Below, one piece after another: positions 25,244 to 33,522 of a DNA stretch of 62,962 nt. This stretch comes from Chloroflexota bacterium (lineage in GTDB: Bacteria > Chloroflexota > Anaerolineae > Anaerolineales > Villigracilaceae). The notes under the pieces were generated by a model. That model worked only from the letters and a program-made list of their open reading frames with translations. It was not told where the DNA came from and searched no databases. Position 1 is the stretch's first letter. Each line of letters begins with the position of its first letter. Location of the stretch: positions 551 through 63,512 of the forward strand of contig JAADGN010000079.1 in NCBI GenBank assembly GCA_013152325.1. The letters are read 5' to 3'. The position numbers were made by a program, and so were the translations under genes.

Positions 25244-26863
25244 TTATTCCCAGTCGATGCGGGTGATCAGCCCGTCGCCGGTAATTTGATGAGCCTGCCC
25301 GGACCCCGAATCGATCAGCCACAAATTGCCCTGATAGACCATCGCCAGAAAATCCCCGCTCTGACCGGGGATCGGTTCGGGACTCCAGGCCGGGGTCTGC
25401 GGATCGAGTCCCTGGGCATCTTCGGGCGGAAAGATGACCTGCCGGTTCGACCCGTCCCGATCCATGACGACCAGGCGGTAGCGGCTGGACTCGCTCTGGG
25501 CAGGGAAAATGGCCTGCAAGTAGGCGACCTGGTACATGCGCTCTTTTCCGCTCGGACGCAGCGGCGAACTGGACGGATAGGCGAACATGCCTGTCTGCGG
25601 GACGATGCGCACGTTGGCCGAATTGGAGATGGAGAGCGCGCTCAAATCGAAGTAAGGCGACTCTTCCAGGCTGACCAGATTTGGCGGCGGCGCGTGGGTG
25701 ACTGCATAGAGCGTACTGCTGTCCGCGCCCCAGGCGAGGCCGGGGATCCAGGCCCAATCGCTGTGCGTCAGCAGCGGGGTGATCTCCAGCAGAGGGCGCA
25801 ATACGCCCTCTTCGATGTCCACCGTGCCGATCCCGTCCGGGCGGGCGTAGGCCAGGCGGGAGCCGTTTGGCGACCAGGCATATGTCATGCCCCACCAACC
25901 GTAGACCCCGCCGGAGTTGGCTTCTATGATTTCCTTCGGTTTGGTCGTCCAGCCAGCGCTAAACGTGACTTGGTAGAGGTCGTTATTGGCCTGCCAGCCC
26001 GGCGCAGTGGCGCGCGGCTCAACGGTCGAATAGTAGATCCGGGTGCCGCCGTTGGGTCTCCAACCGGCGAAGTGTACCACGTTAGAGACTTTCAGGCTGA
26101 TGGGGTCTTTTGGCTTGCCAATAGTGCTGACGACCCACAGGGTGTTGATCTCTTCGCTGGGGTCTTTGCCTGACTTGCGCGAGTAGAGCAGCCAACCGGC
26201 GTTGGGGGAGAGCGCGAAGACGCGTCCGTCCAGGTCGCCGCTCGTGACCAGCGGCCTGCGATTGGCCGTAGAATCTTCCATGATCCAGGCGTTGCCGCCG
26301 GAGAGATAAGCCAGCACGCCAGGGATGGGGATCGGCGCAAAGATGGCCTGCACGCCGACCATGGTGATCTCCGGCACGGGGTCTCGCAGGATGACCGTCT
26401 TGACGACGCTGTTGCTGATCTCTACGTCGTCTTCGAAGACGCTGCGGTAGGTGAGTTCTTGCAGTCCGTTTGCGCCCGGCTGGATCAGTCTGGTCTCGCC
26501 CTCTGGCAGCGATTCGTTGCGCACGACTTGCCGTTCGAAAGGGATCACTTCTTCCTGGGTCTTGAAGACCTCGCGGACGCGTATCAGGCGAATCTCATCG
26601 CCGTCGGACAGGAGTGTGTAGAGAGGGGGATCGATGCGGTCCAGGTCGCCCGGCGTGATCTCTGCTGCTCCCAACGCGTCTTCCACCGTGCTTCCGGCCG
26701 GGATGCTGATCTGCTGCGTCTGGCCGTCAGCGGTGATGCTGACGCTGATCTCTCCCTGAGAAATCTGCGGGGAACGGCATCCGGACAGGGCAAGGGCGAG
26801 CGTCAGGAAAATTGCAAATGCTGACAAGATACGCGTAGGACGAGCGGTCATTTTGCGTGACAT
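25244..26863 (-). CDS. DUF348/G5-domain lipoprotein with TolB-like propeller
   Basis: A 539-residue lipoprotein. After the signal peptide (lipobox LALSGC) come a DUF348-like ubiquitin-fold domain at about 25-85 ([19 protein letters not shown]) and a G5 domain at about 90-165 ([20 protein letters not shown]). Residues 175-535 carry repeated PD40/TolB-type blades ([35 protein letters not shown]). G5 and DUF348 bind cell-wall glycans in RpfB and YabE. I infer a wall-associated sensor or scaffold. The start is uncertain: ATG at 26863 or 26851, both without a clear ribosome site. Confidence 0.8.
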   Translation of the reverse strand: MSRKMTARPTRILSAFAIFLTLALALSGCRSPQISQGEISVSITADGQTQQISIPAGSTVEDALGAAEITPGDLDRIDPPLYTLLSDGDEIRLIRVREVFKTQEEVIPFERQVVRNESLPEGETRLIQPGANGLQELTYRSVFEDDVEISNSVVKTVILRDPVPEITMVGVQAIFAPIPIPGVLAYLSGGNAWIMEDSTANRRPLVTSGDLDGRVFALSPNAGWLLYSRKSGKDPSEEINTLWVVSTIGKPKDPISLKVSNVVHFAGWRPNGGTRIYYSTVEPRATAPGWQANNDLYQVTFSAGWTTKPKEIIEANSGGVYGWWGMTYAWSPNGSRLAYARPDGIGTVDIEEGVLRPLLEITPLLTHSDWAWIPGLAWGADSSTLYAVTHAPPPNLVSLEESPYFDLSALSISNSANVRIVPQTGMFAYPSSSPLRPSGKERMYQVAYLQAIFPAQSESSRYRLVVMDRDGSNRQVIFPPEDAQGLDPQTPAWSPEPIPGQSGDFLAMVYQGNLWLIDSGSGQAHQITGDGLITRIDWE

Positions 26864-26884
26864 GTTGCTGGTATAATCCACTCG

Positions 26885-27457
26885 CTATTTTACCCGGCCT
26901 GACATAACCATGTAGCCATCCGCGATGGCGATGTTTTCTATACGGAAGCCGGTGGCGACCGGCCCGATGGCGCCGGTGTAAGCCTCCTTGACGATTGCTG
27001 AGATGGCGCCTGTCAGGCCCTCCGGGACCGGGAAAGGCCCGAAATCGACCGAAACGATCTCGATTTGCGGCTCTCCCTGCTCGTCTACGCCGACGGCCAT
27101 CGTGATGCCAACGTTGGCGACGAAATAACCCTGGTGGGCCTTGCCGTAGATTTGCATTTGGCCGTCTCGTAAATAGACTTGTGGATCGGTGAACAGCGGG
27201 TTGGTCTGGGCCTGTAATTTGAATGCCAGGTAGGACGTGAGTTGTGTCTCGTTGATGGTGATGATTGCGCTGCCGCTTTCCGCCCCGGCCGCGATGACGG
27301 CCTTGAACTGCTCTTGCAAACTTACGACCGCCTCTGTTGAAACTGGAATGGGCGTGTCTGGATAGTCCGGCCCGCCGACGTTGATCGTGCAGGCCAATGT
27401 GGCGAGGACGAGAGTCAGTATCGCGAACAGGATGGCAAACTTGTTTTGTGTAGGCAT
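26885..27457 (-). CDS. Lipoprotein of unknown function
   Basis: A 190-residue protein with signal peptide and lipobox LATLAC. The mature part has ITINETQLTSYLAFKLQ and DPQVYLRDGQMQIYGKA, a pattern also seen in DUF2140/YpmS-like exported proteins, ending VATGFRIENIAIADGYMVMSGRVK in short. The fold is probably beta-rich. It lies 21 bases before the G5 lipoprotein and is first in their operon. The start at 27457 is preferred to a GTG at 27469. No role can be assigned. Confidence 0.7.
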   Translation of the reverse strand: MPTQNKFAILFAILTLVLATLACTINVGGPDYPDTPIPVSTEAVVSLQEQFKAVIAAGAESGSAIITINETQLTSYLAFKLQAQTNPLFTDPQVYLRDGQMQIYGKAHQGYFVANVGITMAVGVDEQGEPQIEIVSVDFGPFPVPEGLTGAISAIVKEAYTGAIGPVATGFRIENIAIADGYMVMSGRVK

Positions 27458-27482
27458 TTTCTTTCTCACAAGACGACAAACA

Positions 27483-27514
27483 CGACTGGTCAGACCGGCT
27501 CGACGAGTCAGACC
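27483..27514. repeat. Direct repeat CGACnnGTCAGACC in a divergent promoter region
   Basis: CGACTGGTCAGACC (27483-27496) and CGACGAGTCAGACC (27501-27514) lie 18 bases apart, start to start, between the lipoprotein operon and scpB. The spacing, near two helical turns, could suit a dimeric regulator. Confidence 0.4.
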
Positions 27515-27538
27515 AAACCAAACGGGAGCAATTATAGC

Positions 27539-28108
27539 ATGAGCAAAACCGAAAACGCTGCAGAATTGTCTTTAGCCGCCAGCCTGGAGGGGTTACTTTT
27601 TGTCGCAGCAGGGCCGGTTTCTGTAACACAGTTGGCTGCCGCCCTGGAGATGACGACAACACAGGTGGAGCGGGGGCTAAAGGAACTGGAAGAAGGGCTT
27701 GCGGTGCGGGGACTGCGCTTGCAGCGTCATCGAGGGCGCATCCAGTTGACGACTGCGCCGGGCATGGCGGAGCTGATCGAACGTTTTCTGGGACTGGACT
27801 CGGTCAGCCGTCTCAGCCGGGCAGCGTTGGAGACCCTCTCCATTGTTGCCTACCAGCAGCCGGTCACGCGCCCGCAGGTGGACGCGATACGCGGCGTCAA
27901 CAGTGATGGCGTGATGCGCAGCCTGCTCAGCAAGGGCTTGATCCAGGAAAACGGACGGGCAGAGGGGCCGGGGCGTCCCATCCTCTACGGCACGACGCCC
28001 GAATTCTTGCAGCACTTCGGGTTGAGCTCGCTGTCCGCGCTGCCGCCCCTGGATCTGTCCGTGGCGGCCAACGGGGATGTGGACAATAACAGTGTGCTGA
28101 AAGGATGA
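27539..28108 (+). CDS. scpB: Segregation and condensation protein B
   Basis: A 189-residue ScpB with two winged-helix domains: residues 10-80 (LAASLEGLLFVAAGPVSVTQ) and 95-165 (LSRAALETLSIVAYQQPVTR, then GRPILYGTTPEFLQHFGL). It joins ScpA and SMC in the complex that compacts and segregates the chromosome. The start at 27539 has GGGAG upstream; the frame further up is not protein-like. scpA is not in the window. pheA follows within 65 bases. Confidence 0.92.
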   Translation: MSKTENAAELSLAASLEGLLFVAAGPVSVTQLAAALEMTTTQVERGLKELEEGLAVRGLRLQRHRGRIQLTTAPGMAELIERFLGLDSVSRLSRAALETLSIVAYQQPVTRPQVDAIRGVNSDGVMRSLLSKGLIQENGRAEGPGRPILYGTTPEFLQHFGLSSLSALPPLDLSVAANGDVDNNSVLKG

Positions 28109-28172
28109 GTTGACTGTTGGACAGAACGGGCAAGCGTCACGGCGCGACAAGCAGGACGAAAGCGAGGATGGC

Positions 28173-28994
28173 ATGAGAGTTGCTTTTCAGGGAGAGGCGG
28201 GCGCATATTCCGAGGAGGCTATTTACGGGCACTTTGGCGCGGTAGAGACTTTGCCCTGCGAGACGTTTGACGACGTTTTTGCCGCGGTGGCTGCCGGGGA
28301 TGCCGACTCTGGTCTTATCCCAATTGAAAATTCGCTGGCCGGAAGCATCCACCAGAACTATGACCTGCTTCTGCAGAACCAGCTTTGGATCACCGGCGAA
28401 TATTTCCTGCGTGTGCGCCACTGCCTGATTGCACTGCCTGGCGTAAAGAGGTCTGAAATTCGGCGCGTCATCAGCCACCCGCAGGCGTTGGGACAATGTG
28501 CCGGATATTTGCGCAGCATGGAAGGGGTAAAGGCCGAGGCGGCGTATGATACCGCCGGGAGCGCAAAACTGTTGAAGGCCTCGGGGGAACGCACCTGCGC
28601 GGTGATCGCATCGCGTCGTGCGGCGGAGATCTACGGGATGGACGTCCTGGATGACGGGATCGAGGATAATTCTGAAAATTACACCCGTTTTTTGGCGATC
28701 GCGGTGAAACCGGTTACCCCGCAGGCGGATGCAAAAACATCCATTGTGTTTGTGCTCAACAACCAACCAGGGGCGCTTTTTAAAGCGTTGAGCGTTTTTG
28801 CTTTGCGCGAGATCGATCTGACGAAGATCGAGTCGCGACCGTTGGCAGGCAAGCCTTGGGAATATTTGTTTTATATCGATCTCCTTGGGTCAGCGGAAAA
28901 CGACACGGTTGTCAGGCGGGCGTTGGATCATTTGAACGAGTATGCAACGATGCTGCGCGTTTTGGGGTCGTATCCTCGCTGTAAAACAACGTGA
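28173..28994 (+). CDS. pheA: Prephenate dehydratase
   Basis: A 273-residue monofunctional prephenate dehydratase, converting prephenate to phenylpyruvate for phenylalanine synthesis. The catalytic domain has VAFQGEAGAYSEEAI, GLIPIENSLAGSIHQNYDLL and SENYTRFLAIA (TRF motif with the essential Thr). The ACT domain at about 195-270 has SIVFVLNNQPGALFKAL and TKIESRPLAGKPWEYLFYID (ESRP motif), which binds Phe for feedback control. The ATG at 28173 follows GAGGATG. It lies between scpB and the aroF leader. Confidence 0.95.
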   Translation: MRVAFQGEAGAYSEEAIYGHFGAVETLPCETFDDVFAAVAAGDADSGLIPIENSLAGSIHQNYDLLLQNQLWITGEYFLRVRHCLIALPGVKRSEIRRVISHPQALGQCAGYLRSMEGVKAEAAYDTAGSAKLLKASGERTCAVIASRRAAEIYGMDVLDDGIEDNSENYTRFLAIAVKPVTPQADAKTSIVFVLNNQPGALFKALSVFALREIDLTKIESRPLAGKPWEYLFYIDLLGSAENDTVVRRALDHLNEYATMLRVLGSYPRCKTT

Positions 28995-29039
28995 ATTTTA
29001 CTGAATCGGCAAGAGTTTGAACGAAAGTTGATAATAACC

Positions 29040-29068
29040 TTGACACTCTCCCCTCTCACGGGTAGAAT
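29040..29068 (+). promoter_or_regulatory. Promoter of the aroF leader
   Basis: TTGACA (29040-29045) and TAGAAT (29063-29068) are 17 bases apart. Transcription would begin near 29075, only about nine bases before the leader-peptide ATG. Confidence 0.75.
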
Positions 29069-29083
29069 GCCCCACTATAACTT

Positions 29084-29170
29084 ATGGCTACTGCAAACCG
29101 CTTTTACTTTTTTGCGTTCTTTTTTCGGCTTCCCAAACACGGTTGCCGTTGGTGGCGCTTAAGCGGATGA
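29084..29170 (+). CDS. Aromatic-rich leader peptide of aroF
   Basis: A 28-codon frame from ATG at 29084 to TGA at 29168-29170. Codons 7-14 encode FYFFAFFF and codons 23-24 encode Trp-Trp, so six Phe, one Tyr and two Trp are packed into a short frame directly upstream of DAHP synthase. The run closely recalls the E. coli PheL leader peptide (FFFAFFF), although the organism is unrelated. No Shine-Dalgarno site is seen, and the predicted transcript start leaves almost no 5' untranslated region, so leaderless initiation is likely. Its role would be to time ribosome movement, not to make a working protein. Confidence 0.7.
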   Translation: MATANRFYFFAFFFRLPKHGCRWWRLSG

Positions 29171-29235
29171 CGTAGCAATATATTTATCTGCACACAAAAA
29201 GAGCGAGACCTAACGGTCTTGCTCTTTTCTTTTTT
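29133..29235 (+). promoter_or_regulatory. Predicted aroF attenuator (alternative RNA pairing)
   Basis: Three elements lie in order. A small hairpin, ACGG (29139-29142) with CCGT (29146-29149), overlaps the end of the leader frame. GCCGTTGG (29145-29152) can pair over eight bases with CTAACGGT (29210-29217), which includes the 3' arm of the terminator. The terminator itself spans 29197-29235. A ribosome stalled on the Phe codons (29102-29125) would leave 29145-29152 free to form the antiterminator; one that reaches the stop at 29170 would cover it and allow termination. This is inference from visible complementarity. Confidence 0.6.
29197..29235 (+). terminator. Intrinsic terminator in the aroF leader
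   Basis: AAAAGAGC-G-AGACC pairs with GGTCT-T-GCTCTTTT around a TAAC loop, followed by a T-rich tail (CTTTTTT). It stands between the leader peptide and aroF, so it must be read through for aroF expression. Confidence 0.85.
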
Positions 29236-29320
29236 GGGAGGAGCCTGTGCCTTTTGTGTGTGGAGCGCGCAGCGCCAGGATTTACTGGACAGCCATTCTT
29301 GTTTCGAGGAGAAGTATGCG

Positions 29321-30358
29321 ATGATGATCATTATGAAACCCAGAAGTACGCAGGAACAGCTTGACGAGGTTATCGTCGCTGTGGAAGCCAGCGGACTCAC
29401 CCCGCACGTTATCGTTGGCGTCGAGCACACTGTTATCGGAGCCGTTGGCGATGGTTACCTCGTTCCTACCGAGACCTTCGAATTTTTGGACGGCGTCGAA
29501 AGCGTCAAGCGCATTACCCAGCCTTACAAGCTCGCCTCCCGCCAGTTCCATCCGGAAGACTCGGTTTTTCCGCTGGACGGATTCACGGTTGGGGCCGGCG
29601 AGATCGCTGTCATTGCCGGTCCCTGTTCGGTGGAAAGCCGTTCGCAACTGCTCGAAACCGCGCACGCCATCCGGGAAGCGGGCGCGAACGCCCTGCGCGG
29701 CGGCGTATTCAAACCGCGCACGTCCCCCTACTCCTTTCAGGGGCTGGGCGAAAAAGGTCTCGAATACCTGGTTGAAGCCCGCGAGCAGACCGGCATGCCG
29801 ATCGTGGCCGAGATCATGTCGGAGGCGCAGCTTGACGTTATGCTGAGATATGTGGACGTCCTGCAAGTGGGGGCGCGCAACATGCAAAACTTCAACCTGC
29901 TGCGCGCCATCGGCAAAACGCGCCTGCCCGTCCTGCTCAAGCGCGGCCTTAGCGCCACCATTGACGAGTTGCTCATGTCCGCCGAATACATTCTCGCAGG
30001 CGGCAACGAGCGCGTCATGTTGTGCGAACGCGGCATTCGCACCTTCGAGACGACCACGCGCAATACGACGGACATCAATGCCATTCCGGTTCTGAAATCG
30101 CTGACACATTTACCGGTCATCCTCGATCCCAGCCACAGCACCGGTTATTTCGAATTTGTCACTGCCATCGCTCGCGCCGCTGTCGCGGCTGGAGCGGACG
30201 GGTTGATCGTCGAAGTCCACCCAAATCCTGCCGAGGCGCTTTCCGATGGACGCCAGTCGCTCAAACCGGAGAAATTTGCCGAAATGGTCAGCCAGGTCAA
30301 GGAGATTGCCCGCGTCATGGGCCGCGAGCTGGCTCCCATTCACGTATCGGCGGCGTAA
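29321..30358 (+). CDS. aroF: 3-deoxy-7-phosphoheptulonate (DAHP) synthase, type I-beta
   Basis: A 345-residue enzyme that joins phosphoenolpyruvate and erythrose 4-phosphate, the first step of the shikimate pathway. Residues 1-70 form the ferredoxin-like regulatory domain known from Thermotoga DAHP synthase, where it gives feedback inhibition by Tyr. The barrel has [51 protein letters not shown] and [13 protein letters not shown]. The ATG at 29321 follows GAGGAG; the next ATG, one codon on, is also possible. It lies downstream of the predicted attenuator, so control by both enzyme and transcript is likely. Confidence 0.95.
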   Translation: MMIIMKPRSTQEQLDEVIVAVEASGLTPHVIVGVEHTVIGAVGDGYLVPTETFEFLDGVESVKRITQPYKLASRQFHPEDSVFPLDGFTVGAGEIAVIAGPCSVESRSQLLETAHAIREAGANALRGGVFKPRTSPYSFQGLGEKGLEYLVEAREQTGMPIVAEIMSEAQLDVMLRYVDVLQVGARNMQNFNLLRAIGKTRLPVLLKRGLSATIDELLMSAEYILAGGNERVMLCERGIRTFETTTRNTTDINAIPVLKSLTHLPVILDPSHSTGYFEFVTAIARAAVAAGADGLIVEVHPNPAEALSDGRQSLKPEKFAEMVSQVKEIARVMGRELAPIHVSAA

Positions 30359-30424
30359 TATATCGCCTCGCACAGCAAACCTCGGGAATCGGGACGTGCA
30401 TAGAAGGTATTTGAATCCGGATGT

Positions 30425-30430
30425 TATAAT
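30425..30430 (+). promoter_or_regulatory. Possible -10 box upstream of the pseudouridine synthase
   Basis: A perfect TATAAT lies 117 bases before the gene at 30547. No good -35 box is present. The gap 30359-30546 holds no gene that I can see. Confidence 0.3.
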
Positions 30431-30546
30431 GAAGCGTTCCGTTGCCTGGGTGACCGATACCCGAGAACAGGGACAGTTTCATTGTGTTCCAAATGAATTG
30501 GCGTTCGTCTTGCTGGTTGTGAGATGAAATAATATACAGGATAATT

Positions 30547-31311
30547 ATGGAAGAACGATTGCAAAAGATTCTGGCGCGTGCAGGGCTGGGGTCGCGCCGG
30601 GCTTGTGAGCAGATCATCATCGCGGGCCGCGTGCGCGTCGACGGGAAGGTGGCCGTGCTGGGGCAGAAGGCAGATCCCGCCGCGGACAGGATCACGGTGG
30701 ACGGCAAACCAATTTCTTTGCCCAGAGAGCATATATACATTGCCTTGTACAAGCCGCGCGGCGTGATATCCGCAGTCACAAGCCCCGACACGCGTCCGAC
30801 GGTGCGCGACATGATCCCGGTTCCGGGACGTTTCTATCCCGTTGGTCGCCTGGACGTGGATAGCGAAGGCTTGATCTTGATGACAGACGACGGCGATCTG
30901 GCGAACCGGTTGACGCATCCGCGTTACGGGCACGAGAAAGTTTACAAGGTGCTGGTGGCCCGTCACCCGGACGAAAAGCAGTTGGCCGCCTGGCGGCGCG
31001 GGATTGTCCTCGAAGATGGTTATCGCACGGCTCCGGCAGTCGTGCACGTGGAGTCCAAGGCCGGAAAAGGAGCCTGGATGCGCGTCGTGTTGCGCGAGGG
31101 ACGCAAACGCCAGATCCGTGAGATGGGCAGGTTGCTGGGGTTGCCGGTCGTCAAGATCATCCGTGTGCAAATCGGCGATCTGCATTTGGGAAAACTTAAG
31201 CCGCGTGAGTGGCGGTATCTGACCCCCGATGAAGTGCAGCGGCTTAAGGGGAAAAAAGACAGGAAGCCTGCGCGTCCGAAGCCGCGCAGGAAAAAGAAGA
31301 GCCGGCCATAA
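30547..31311 (+). CDS. rRNA/RNA pseudouridine synthase, RsuA/RluB family
   Basis: A 254-residue enzyme with an N-terminal S4 RNA-binding domain (ERLQKILARAGLGSRRACEQ) and a catalytic domain with the family motif VGRLDVDSEGLILMTDDGDL, whose Asp attacks the uridine. GRKRQIREMGRLLGLPVVKI completes the fold. It isomerises a uridine in ribosomal RNA; RluB is the closest pattern. The basic tail (KKDRKPARPKPRRKKKSRP) is encoded within the terminator stem. The stop codon lies in the terminator loop. Confidence 0.9.
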   Translation: MEERLQKILARAGLGSRRACEQIIIAGRVRVDGKVAVLGQKADPAADRITVDGKPISLPREHIYIALYKPRGVISAVTSPDTRPTVRDMIPVPGRFYPVGRLDVDSEGLILMTDDGDLANRLTHPRYGHEKVYKVLVARHPDEKQLAAWRRGIVLEDGYRTAPAVVHVESKAGKGAWMRVVLREGRKRQIREMGRLLGLPVVKIIRVQIGDLHLGKLKPREWRYLTPDEVQRLKGKKDRKPARPKPRRKKKSRP

Positions 31312-31327
31312 GGCCGGCTCTTCTTTT
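31295..31327. terminator. Bidirectional intrinsic terminator overlapping a gene end
   Basis: GAAGAGCCGGCC (31296-31307), loop ATAA and GGCCGGCTCTTC (31312-31323) give a perfect 12-base-pair stem with A and T runs on either side. It serves the pseudouridine synthase and the convergent CBS gene. Confidence 0.9.
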
Positions 31328-31341
31328 GTGGCAAGGTTAAG

Positions 31342-31989
31342 CTAGGAGCAGCACTTGCGAATATCGATCAGAGTCTCGATGGCGGGTTTGATGGCCTCCT
31401 CGACTTGTTCCTGTTCCATGCCGCTGACCTTGAAAGTGAGCAGTTTGTTGGATGGGTCTTCGCCGGTGAAGACGCCAAAGGCGATGAAGCTGCCGCCTGC
31501 ATCGGCGATCGCTTTGGTGATTTTCGCCAATTGGCCGCGCTTGTCCTCGACCAGCACTGTTACGCGGATGCCCGTCTCGCGGGCGCCCATCAACTCGGTG
31601 AAAATCTTGAACAGGTCTGTCTCGGTGATGATGCCGATCACGCGACCGTCCCTCATTACAGGCAGGCCGCCGATTTTGTTGTCGGCCATAATGCGGGCTG
31701 CCTGTTCGATGGGCGTGTCGTAGGTTACGGTCGTGACCTTGCTGGTCATGACCTCGGCAATGGTGACCTTGCTGAGCAGGTAGTTCATCTCCCAGACACT
31801 CAGGCTGGACACCGGAGACGGCGTTGCGTTGAGCAGGTCTTTATCCGAGACGATGCCTACCAGTTTTCCATCTTTCACGACCGGCGCGCGGCGGATGCGT
31901 TCCTGTTTGAACAGGTTGAGCGCATCGTGGATGGGCATATCTGGCGAGAGCGAGATGACGGGGTGTGACATTCGTTCACCGACAAGCAT
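31342..31989 (-). CDS. CBS-domain and ACT-domain protein
   Basis: A 215-residue cytoplasmic protein. Two CBS domains are at residues 7-60 (VISLSPDMPIHDALNLFKQE, GKLVGIVSDKDLL) and 75-135 (DTPIEQAARIMADNKIGGLP, GRVIGIITETDLFKIF). An ACT-like domain follows at about 145-210 (RVTVLVEDKRGQLAKITKAI). CBS pairs bind adenine nucleotides and ACT domains bind amino acids, so it is probably a metabolic sensor. It resembles AcuB-like proteins. Three Cys-Cys-Ser residues end the chain. AGGAGG precedes the ATG; transcript ends at the shared terminator. Confidence 0.85.
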   Translation of the reverse strand: MLVGERMSHPVISLSPDMPIHDALNLFKQERIRRAPVVKDGKLVGIVSDKDLLNATPSPVSSLSVWEMNYLLSKVTIAEVMTSKVTTVTYDTPIEQAARIMADNKIGGLPVMRDGRVIGIITETDLFKIFTELMGARETGIRVTVLVEDKRGQLAKITKAIADAGGSFIAFGVFTGEDPSNKLLTFKVSGMEQEQVEEAIKPAIETLIDIRKCCS

Positions 31990-32056
31990 GGGGGCCTCCT
32001 TTTGGGTGATCGCGCGACATGTCGGAACGTCGCTCGTGAAATCCGTTACAGGTTAA

Positions 32057-32773
32057 TTATAAACCTAAATATGCTGCACGAACGTGCTCGTTTTGTATTA
32101 ATTCCCGGGCCGGACCTTCCAGTTCTGTACGGCCCTCTGCCAACACGTAACCGTAATTGCTGACAGCCAGCGCCATTTGAACATTTTGCTCAACAAGCAG
32201 GATCGTTAGTCCCAGGTTCTTCAGCAGCTTGAGACTTTCGAACAGTTGAAGGACGAGAACGGGGGCGAGGCCAAGGGACAATTCGTCGATCATCAGTACT
32301 TTGGGGTCGGCCATGATGCCGCGGGCGACCGCCAACATCTGCTGTTCGCCGCCGCTCAATGTCCCGGATTGCTGGTCGCTGCGCTCTTTCAGGCGAGGAA
32401 ACATCTCGAAGACGCGTTCCAGATTCTGCTGGAATTTTCCTCGGGCGCGCTTGTTGGATGCTCCCATCTCGAGATTTTCGTACACGGTCATATCCGTGAA
32501 CAGTTGGCGACCTTCGGGAACCAGCACCAGGCCCAGGTCAGCTTTTTTGTGTGCCGACAATCGGCTCACGTCTTTTCCTTCGAACCAAATTGATCCTTTC
32601 CAGGGATGATTCAGCCCCATCACGGTACGCAGCAGCGTTGTCTTGCCGACGCCGTTGCCTCCAACCAGGCTGGTCAGGTCGCCTTGCTGAAGGGCCATGC
32701 TGGCGCCCCACAGAATTTGAACTTCTCCGTATCCGGAGTCAACTTCGCGAACTTCTAGGATAGCCATCGTCAA
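32057..32773 (-). CDS. livF: Branched-chain amino acid ABC transporter ATPase LivF
   Basis: A 238-residue ABC ATPase. Walker A is GGNGVGKTTLLRTVMG, the signature is TLSGGEQQMLAVARGIMA and Walker B is PKVLMIDELSLGLAP. LLVEQNVQMALAVSNYGYVL is typical of LivF. It powers uptake with LivG and the two permeases. It overlaps livG by four bases and is the last gene of the operon. No clear terminator follows; 31990-32056 is otherwise empty. Confidence 0.93.
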   Translation of the reverse strand: MTMAILEVREVDSGYGEVQILWGASMALQQGDLTSLVGGNGVGKTTLLRTVMGLNHPWKGSIWFEGKDVSRLSAHKKADLGLVLVPEGRQLFTDMTVYENLEMGASNKRARGKFQQNLERVFEMFPRLKERSDQQSGTLSGGEQQMLAVARGIMADPKVLMIDELSLGLAPVLVLQLFESLKLLKNLGLTILLVEQNVQMALAVSNYGYVLAEGRTELEGPARELIQNEHVRAAYLGL

Positions 32774-33522
32774 TCCTCTTCCATCAACTTTTCGGCGAGT
32801 TTGGGGTCACCAAGATAAGCCTCGATGACTTTCGGGTCGTTGGCGATTTCCTGGGGTGTACCCTCGGCGATTTGTTGACCGTAGTCCAGCACGATGATGC
32901 GGTCGGAGACGTTCATGACCGCTTTCATCACATGCTCGATCATGATGATCGTGACGCCCTGCTCGCGGATATTTTTCACGATTTCGACCATCGAGGCAAT
33001 TTCCGACGGGTTGAGGCCGGCCAGAACTTCGTCCAGGAGCAGGAGATAGGGGCGGGCTGCCAAGGCGCGCGCCATCTCCAGGCGTTTTTTCTGGGCCACG
33101 TTCAGGCTGCTGGCCAATTGATCGGCTTTTCCGTCGAGCTTGACGAACGCGAGCACCTCGTTCGCGATTTTTGTAGCCTCGCCCAAGCCGTGATTTTCGC
33201 GTCCAAAACAGGCGCCGGCCATAACGTTCTCGCGCACCGTGAGTTCGTTCAGGGGGCGGACGATCTGGTGGGTGCGCGCCAATCCCTGCCGGGCCATTTC
33301 GTAGGGCTTGTACCCGGTCACGTTTTTGTTGCGAAAATGGACGCGCCCCTCGTCGGCTGCGTAGATGCCGTTGATGACGTTGAACAGTGTGGTCTTTCCT
33401 GCACCATTGGGGCCAATCAGGCCCAATATCTGACCTTCTGGCAGGTCAAACGTGACTTTCGTGAGGGCTTGCAGGCCCCCAAATCGTTTCGTAATGCCTT
33501 CTACTTGTAAGAGCATGGTCAT
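32770..33522 (-). CDS. livG: Branched-chain amino acid ABC transporter ATPase LivG
   Basis: A 250-residue ABC ATPase. Walker A is GPNGAGKTTLFNVINGIYA, the Q-loop/LivG region has LARTHQIVRPLNELTVRENV, the signature region reads SLNVAQKKRLEMARALA and Walker B is PYLLLLDEVLAGLNP. The signature motif is VAQKKRLE in place of the usual LSxGQ; LivG proteins often vary there. It overlaps livM by four bases at 33519-33522 and livF at its end. Confidence 0.92.
   Translation of the reverse strand: MTMLLQVEGITKRFGGLQALTKVTFDLPEGQILGLIGPNGAGKTTLFNVINGIYAADEGRVHFRNKNVTGYKPYEMARQGLARTHQIVRPLNELTVRENVMAGACFGRENHGLGEATKIANEVLAFVKLDGKADQLASSLNVAQKKRLEMARALAARPYLLLLDEVLAGLNPSEIASMVEIVKNIREQGVTIIMIEHVMKAVMNVSDRIIVLDYGQQIAEGTPQEIANDPKVIEAYLGDPKLAEKLMEED

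Noticed and set aside
30359-30546. A second leader or riboswitch before the pseudouridine synthase
   Set aside because: No aromatic-rich frame, terminator or recognised aptamer is present.
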